Positions 58,642-64,000 of a DNA stretch of 64,000 bases are shown one piece after another. Both the position numbers and the translations under genes were made by a program. Positions within the stretch are counted from its first letter, which is position 1, and every line of letters begins with the position of its first letter. The notes beneath the pieces are model-generated. The model was not told the DNA's origin and did no database searches. It was given only the letters and a program-made list of their open reading frames with translations. The stretch is taken from the NCBI RefSeq assembly GCF_030272615.1, contig NC_081415.1:231254303-231318302 (forward strand). The letters run 5' to 3'. This DNA is from Cryptomeria japonica. Its lineage: Eukaryota; Streptophyta; Pinopsida; Cupressales; Cupressaceae.

Positions 58642-59685
58642 ATGGAGGATTCCAAATTCAAGGTCGAAAAGTTTAACGGCCAGAATTATCAATTATGGAA
58701 AATGCAGATGGAGGATTACCTGTATCAAAAGGATTTGTGGCGGCCATTGGAAGGAAAGGCAAAGAAACCGACCACAATATCAGATGAAGAGTGAGACATT
58801 TTAGATAGAAAGGCACTGGGATCCATTCGATTGTGCCTTGCGTCATCTGTAGCATTCAATATAACAGAAGCAAAAATGACTGTAGATTTGATGGCAACAT
58901 TGGCTAAGCTGTATGAGAAACCCTCGGCTTCAAATAAGGTATTTCTTATGAAGTGTTTGTTTAATTTGAAAATGAGTGAGGGAGGATCTGTAGCGGAGTA
59001 CTTAAATGAATTTAATACAATTACCAGTCAATTGTCTTCGGTAAAAATTACCTTTGTAGAAGAGGTTAGGGCTCTCTTGATTTTATGTTCTTTGCCAAAA
59101 AGCTGGAATAGCTTGGTTATGGCTGTAAGTAACTCTGTCTCTGGTAAAAATACTTTGGTATTTGATGATATTGTTGGTGTTATCCTAAGCGAGGAAATGC
59201 GAAGGAAAAGCACAGGTGAGACTCCAACATCATCGGGTACTGTTTTGAATGTGGAGAACAGAGGAAGATCAAAGAAAAGAGGAAAAGGCCCTGGGAATGA
59301 GAAGTCACAAGGGAAGTCAAAGAAAGGACTCTCTCAATCTAGAGGAAAGAAAGATTGCTGGTACTACGGAAAGCCTGGTCATCTAAAGAAAGACTGTTGG
59401 TCTCGAAAAAACAAAGGAGACAAAAATGAAAATGACAGTAAGGAAGCTAATATTGCAAGTAATACTTTACAAGATGCTTTAATCTTATGTTTGGATAATG
59501 TTAATGATTCCTGGGTAATAGATTCTGGGGCTTCATTTCATGCTACACCCCATAGAAAATATTTTCTAGATTATGTTCAAGGTGATTTTGGACAGGTATA
59601 TTTGGGTGATGATGAGCCCTGTCAAATTGTTGGAAAAGGAAAGATAAAGATCAAGTTGCAGAATGGTAATGACTGGTTTCTGTAG
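58642..59685 (+). pseudogene. Gag and protease of element L
   Basis: Start Met of MEDSKFKVEKFNGQNYQLW, 46 bases after the primer site. TGA after ISDEE at 58792, then DILDRKALGSIRLCLASS continues the same frame, so the long downstream stretch is not a separate gene. UBN2-type Gag to about residue 190; Lys/Arg/Ser-rich linker; knuckle CWYYGKPGHLKKDC with Tyr for the second Cys; protease motif SWVIDSGASFHATPH intact. TAG after NDWFL (59683) where relatives usually read LxEVRHVPN. Confidence 0.92.
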
Positions 59686-60810
59686 GAGGTAAGACATGTT
59701 CCTAATTTAAGAAGAAATTTAATTTCTGCAGGGCAACTAGGTAGTGAAGGTTGCATAGTTACCTTCTCAGACAGTATGTGGAAGGTCACTAAAGGATCAT
59801 TAGTAGTAGCTAAAGGTGCGAAGGTAGGCAAATTATATCTGTGTACTGGTAACACTTACTCTACCTTAGCTGCTACAGATAAAGTTACTGCAGGGACAAC
59901 AACAATAAATGTTGCAAGAACATATCCGATAATGTGGCACCATAGGCTTGGGCACATGAGTGAGAAAGGGATGAAAATCCTTCACTCCAAAAATCTATTG
60001 CCAAGACCAAAGAAGATTGATTTAGAGTTCTGTGAAAACTGTGTTTATGGTAAACAGAAAAGAGTCAGATTTCTCAAGGTTGGGAAAGAGAAGAAGAGTG
60101 AGAAGTTAGAGCTTGTACATTCAGATGTATGGGGACCGGCTCAGGTATCATCTCTTGGTGGCTCTTGTTATTATGTTATTTTTATTGATGACTCAACCAA
60201 AAAAACATGGGTATATTTCCTAAAACAAAAATCAAATGTTTTTGAAACTTTTAAGAAATGGAAAGCTTTGGTTGAGAATGAGACAGGAAAAAAGTTGAAG
60301 TGTCTCAGATCAGATAATGGAGGTGAGTATTGCAGCAAAGCATTTGAAGATTATTGTTCCTTAAATGGGATTCGAAAGCAGAAGATAGTTCCAGGAACTC
60401 CACAAGAAAATGGTGTGTCAGAGAGAATGAATAGGACCATCATGGAATGTGCGAGGAGCATGAGATTGCATGCTGGATTGCCCTTACATTTTTGGGCAGA
60501 TGTTGTACATACTGCTATCTATTTGATAAATAGAGGACCTTCAACCCCTTTGGATGGTGGTATTCCAGAGGAGGCATGGACTGGTAAAAAGGTAAATTAT
60601 TCTTTTCTAAAAACTTTTGGTTGCGAAGCTTTTGTCCATGTTGATAAAGAAAACAGAACCAAGCTTGATGCTAAATCTCAGAAATGTGCCTTCATTGGAT
60701 ATGGGATAGATGAATATGGCTATCGGTTATGGGATTTTGAAAATAAGAAAATAATTAGAAGTAGAGATGTTATATTCAATGAGAAGGTTATGTATAAAGA
60801 ACAGATGTAG
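59686..60810 (+). pseudogene. integrase of element L
   Basis: Same frame as gag after the TAG. EVRHVPNLRRNLISAGQL, then the zinc-binding part WHHRLGHMSEKGM and CENCVYGKQ, and the core with all three catalytic residues: HSDVWGPAQ, RSDNGGEYCSK, and PQENGVSERMNRTIM. The C-terminal GKKVNYSFLKTFGCEAFVHV and KCAFIGYG blocks follow. A TAG after MYKEQM ends this open stretch; the frame continues. This is the best-preserved integrase in the window, although the polyprotein that would make it is broken. Confidence 0.93.
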
Positions 60811-62564
60811 GAAAAGAAGCATGAATGGGACAAACAAGAATATGTGGTGTTGGATGAGATTCCTGAAAATGAAATGCCACAGGTACCTGATGCTCAGCAA
60901 CAACAAATTGTCCCACAAACTCTTGCAAGTGTTAGACGTTCTACGAGGACAAGTAGACCCCCTAAAAGATTTTCTCCTTCTTTGTATTCTATTTTATTAA
61001 CAAATTCTGGTGAACCAGAAGAATATGAAGAAACAATGCAGGTGGATGCCAAACAACAGTGGCAGCTAGGCATGAAAGAGGAGATGGACTCCCTAATGAA
61101 AAATAAGACTTGGGACTTAGTTCCTTTACCTGCAGAAAAAAGAGCCTTGCCTAACAAATGGGTTTATCGACTGAAGGAGGAGGAAGGAGGTCAGAAAAGA
61201 TATAAGGCCAGACTTGTGGTAAAAGGTTTTGCATAGAAAAAGGGTATAGATTATGATGAAATATTTTCTCCAGTTGTAAAATGACTTCAATTAGAACTGT
61301 ACTTAGTCTTGTGGCTGCAGATGATTTACATCTTGAACAATTAGATGTCAAAATAGCTTTTCTCCATGGAGATTTGGAGGAGGAAATTTACATGTTGCAA
61401 CCACAGGGATATGAGGTCAAAGGTAAGGAGAACTTGGTGTGCAGGTTGAAGAAAAGTTTGTATGGCCTAAAGCAAGCACCCAGACAATGGTATTTAAAAT
61501 TTGATAGTTTCATGGCTGAACACGGTTATCATAGATGTCACTCTGATCATTGTGTATACTTTAAGAGATTTGATAATGGCAGTTATATTATCCTGTTGCT
61601 TTATGTTGATGACATGCTTGTTGCTGGGTCTAACATGCAACATATAAATGATCTTAAATAGAAATTAGCCAGGTCATTTGCTATGAAGGATTTGGGTGCA
61701 GCTAAGCAAATTCTTGGTATGAGGATTACACAGGATAGGAAAAATAGAACCTTAAATTTGTCCCAAAGTGAGTATATAAAGAAGGTGTTGAAAAGATTTA
61801 ACATGCAGGATGCAAAAGCAGTTAGTACACCTTTGGCTAGTCATTTCAAATTGACTAAGGAGATGTGTCCATAGGCACAGGAAGAGGTTAATAAAATGTC
61901 TAACATCCCGTATTCATCAGCTGTTGGCAGTCTAATGTATGCAATGGTATGCACAAGGCCAGATATTGCACATGCAATGGGAGTTGTGAGCAGGTTTATG
62001 AGTAATCCGGGTATGGAACATTGGAATGCTGTGAAATGGATTCTTCGGTATTTGAAAGGAACTACTACGAAGGCATTATGTTTCAAAGGATCTAATACTG
62101 CTCTAAGTGGATTTGTTGACTCTGATCTGGCGGGTGATATTGATTCACGGAGGAGTACTACAGGGTATGTTTTTACTATAGGGGGAACTGCAGTCAGTTG
62201 GATTTCTAGGCTGCAAAAGGTTGTTGCACTTTCAACCACTGAAGCTGAGTATGTTGCTGCTACAGAAGCCAGCAAAGAGATGATTTGGTTGCAATGTTTT
62301 CTGAAGGAATTGGGTCAGACACAAGAGGATAGCCCATTGTATACTAATAGCCAGAGTGCCATTCATCTTGCGAAGAACTCTGCTTTTCATTCAAGGACAA
62401 AGCACATTCAGCTCAGGTACCACTTCATCCGAACTATTTTGGAGGAGGGTCAATTACGGCTTGAGAAGATTCACACAAGTGAGAATCTTGCCGATATGTT
62501 CACAAAGGCAGTTCCACAGGAGAAGCTGATTTCTTCATCAGTTTCTGTTGGTCTTCTTGATTAA
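60811..62564 (+). pseudogene. reverse transcriptase and RNase H of element L
   Basis: Linker with RRSTRTSRPPKRFSPS, then NKTWDLVPLPAEKRALPNKW and [28 protein letters not shown]. One A is missing from an A-run at about 61277-61280, shifting frame before TSIRTVLSLVAADD. RT blocks are HGDLEEEIYMLQPQGYEV, KKSLYGLKQAPRQWYLKFD and LLYVDDMLVAG with Asp pair intact. TAG stops at about 61660 and 61873. RNase H has VDSDLAGDIDSRRSTTGY and STTEAEYVAATEA, but TNSQSAIHLAKN has Asn at the usual catalytic Asp. Ends TAA at 62564. Confidence 0.93.
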
Positions 62565-62640
62565 TAATTGTGGAATTTATATCAGTCAAGTCCTAGTGTT
62601 TTATTCAGCGGATGTTGCATGTACAGTGGTGTCGTGTAGT

Positions 62641-62700
62641 ATCAGTCTCCAAGTGGGAGATTGTTCGGTGTGGAGCCTGATCAGTCTCCAAGTGGGAGAT
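62641..62700 (+). other. duplicated polypurine tract of element L
   Basis: CAGTCTCCAAGTGGGAGATTG occurs in two copies 39 bases apart (about 62643 and 62682). The second directly abuts the TG of the 3' LTR and is the functional position; the first is followed by TTCGGTGTGG, resembling the LTR start TTGAATTGTGG. Confidence 0.85.
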
Positions 62701-63137
62701 TGTTGAATTGTGGCGACTAATCAACAAAGTACTGTACACTTAGCATGTATCCTCGTCGGGGTCCAGGGCCGGGCTGGGCCAGGCCCTAGGCAGGGGTTCG
62801 GGGGCGGCAGCCCCCGAGAAAAAAAATTTTGCCATTTTTTGTTGATGAAAACCGACATTGTAATAAAACCCTAAAAAAGGCCGACTTTGTTTGTTGCCCT
62901 AAAAATGCATGTTATAAGCGGCTGGGATGCTTAAGGCATTGTAAGGTTGATGTACTGTTTTTGCTGGATAATAAGAAAGATTGGACGGTTGTGTATGGTG
63001 GACGTAACCCATTCTGGGTGAACCACGTTAAATATCTGTGTTATCTGTGTCCTATTTTTATTTCTTTATCTTTTGTATTTAAATCTGCATATAATTGTTA
63101 GTTCATATTTGGTTCGGATCTGCTTGAAACCCTAACA
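62701..63137 (+). repeat. 3' LTR of element L
   Basis: 437 bp, TGTTGAATTGTGG...ACCCTAACA. Keeps the CGGGGGC-GGCA-GCCCCCG hairpin (62799-62816). Most differences from the 5' copy are C/T or G/A. Confidence 0.95.
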
Positions 63138-64000
63138 TTAACACAATGCAATCATACCACATAACACCATGATTTGTATGTGGAAAACTCGGTAAAAGGA
63201 AAAACCATGATGGGAAGCCTAGCCACAGTCAAATGATACTTCTATAGAAAGTATGTGATACAATGAAGGGCCTGCACATACAGGAAGGCACACTGTCTAG
63301 AGCGCACTGCTCATTACAAAAGAGTCTCACTGACTACAAAGAGGTTAAAACCACCTCGAGATAATTGGACAACAATCCAATAGAATGAACTGCCAGAGAT
63401 AGCATCTACCATGTCTGATCACAGTCCTAGTTAGGCTCAATACCGGAGGCCTTTGACCTCTTACATAAACCCAATTTGATCTTCAATGACCAACCAAATC
63501 CTCTACCTGAATGATATTATTTTATTCGCACATTACATTCCCATGTCTTGTCTATTACACTTATCTACATGAGATCTTTCATTGATTTATACAAACCCTA
63601 AGGCCTAAACCAATTAGGTTAGCCACCTAAAAGATATTACAATAAGAGCATTACATACATCCATATTACAATGATATGTCATGTCGGCTTTAGACCAAAA
63701 CAATATTAACCAATACATAAAACATCCTGGTAACATGTAGAGAGCATGTTAACATGATACCGGTCCATAACCTAGATAGGCACCAGACCTATTCGGGATT
63801 CACCATGCCAAAGAGATGTATCCACCTATTTGAAGCATGATCAGAGATCATCTTCTGCATCCTATAAACCACACCAACACCACTTATGTATCCTATCAAA
63901 TATTTTCAATAAAATCTCTACTAGTAAGGATTTACTAGAGTATATGATAGTATCTGATCGCCAAGTCAATACCATCTGATCAAGACATGCTCCAGAAGCA
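63138..64000 (-). repeat. 5' LTR of element G, second piece
   Basis: Resumes at TTAACACAATGCAATC, matching the 3' LTR from about 52348 on. Runs to the window edge; the last bases match about 53162-53189 of the other copy, so roughly 200 bases are missing. It has CTGATCACAGTCC...ATACCGGAGG near 63415-63460, where the 3' LTR has a short duplicated segment instead. Confidence 0.9.

Larger units (their letters stand above)
58146..63137 (+). mobile_element. complete compact Copia element L (plus), 4.99 kb
   Basis: LTRs 58146-58581 and 62701-63137, TSD TTAAC (58141-58145 and 63138-63142), primer site, one gag-pol reading frame of about 1307 codons and a polypurine tract. It lies inside the 5' LTR of G and is the innermost layer of the nest. 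Short LTRs, the AAGTGGGAGAT tract and the Gag start (EDSKFKVEKFNGQNYQLWK) set it apart from the Sirevirus-like elements. The Tork/Tnt1-like side of Copia is likely. Confidence 0.95.
52181..64000 (-). mobile_element. Sirevirus-like Copia element G (reverse), runs off the window
   Basis: 3' LTR 52181-53386, polypurine tracts, RNase H, RT, integrase, protease, gag, primer site, and a 5' LTR from 57970 that is split by element L (58146-63137) and resumes at 63138. The window ends about 200 bases before the LTR end expected from the other copy. Inserted in the protease of K; left flank AGTGG is the candidate TSD. Gag and pol are close to those of B. Confidence 0.9.

Overview
The window looks like intergenic DNA from a large, retrotransposon-filled plant nuclear genome. 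A gymnosperm or another large-genome vascular plant is plausible, but the sequence alone does not fix the species. It is AT-rich. I see no intact host gene, no RNA gene and no CRISPR array. Nearly everything recognisable is a decayed LTR retrotransposon. Most are Ty1/Copia elements of Sirevirus type: a tRNA-iMet primer site, a C-tract motif just inside the LTR end, several AAAGGGGGAGA-type polypurine tracts, and LTRs of 1.0-1.7 kb. There are also two Ty3/Gypsy remnants (Athila-like and Tat-like) and one compact Copia of another lineage.

Layout, left to right. 1-2603: end of a reverse Sirevirus-like element (F), with unassigned sequence and an LTR. 2604-6480: about 3.9 kb of a self-complementary roughly 20-bp minisatellite. 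6481-9370: purine-rich and palindromic short repeats, then a reverse Athila-like gag-protease remnant (M) with its primer site. 9371-12011: unassigned, probably including LTR M. 12012-15991: reverse Copia remnant (I) split by a 1.7-kb unknown insertion (J, TSD AACAT). 16003-23259: complete reverse Sirevirus-like element H (TSD GTGTA). 23265-26620: unassigned, with three 192-bp tandem units. 26625-30524: 3' end of element D, one LTR, then the 5' end of element C, so one LTR is shared. 30525-45036: element B inserted in C (TSD GATAA), itself split by the non-autonomous element A at 34438-42012 (TSD GTAAA/T). 45037-45129: short continuation of C. 45130-49636: Tat-like Gypsy element E inserted in C. 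49637-52180: Sirevirus-like K inserted in E. 52181-64000: reverse Sirevirus-like G inserted in K, carrying the compact Copia L (58146-63137, TSD TTAAC) inside its 5' LTR.

The window therefore holds a nest read as C > E > K > G > L, with B > A as a second branch in C. The relative order of insertion can be read from what interrupts what.

The coding regions are gag-pol polyproteins (Gag with CCHC knuckles, aspartic protease, integrase, reverse transcriptase, RNase H). All are broken by premature stops, frameshifts or lost catalytic residues. Where the ancestral codon can be inferred, many premature stops are TAG at a glutamine position, as expected from C-to-T decay at methylated CAG (CHG) sites. 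The least described items are element A, which has a coiled-coil Gag with four zinc knuckles and a roughly 990-codon second reading frame of unknown function but no pol, and insertion J, which encodes an unrelated unknown protein.
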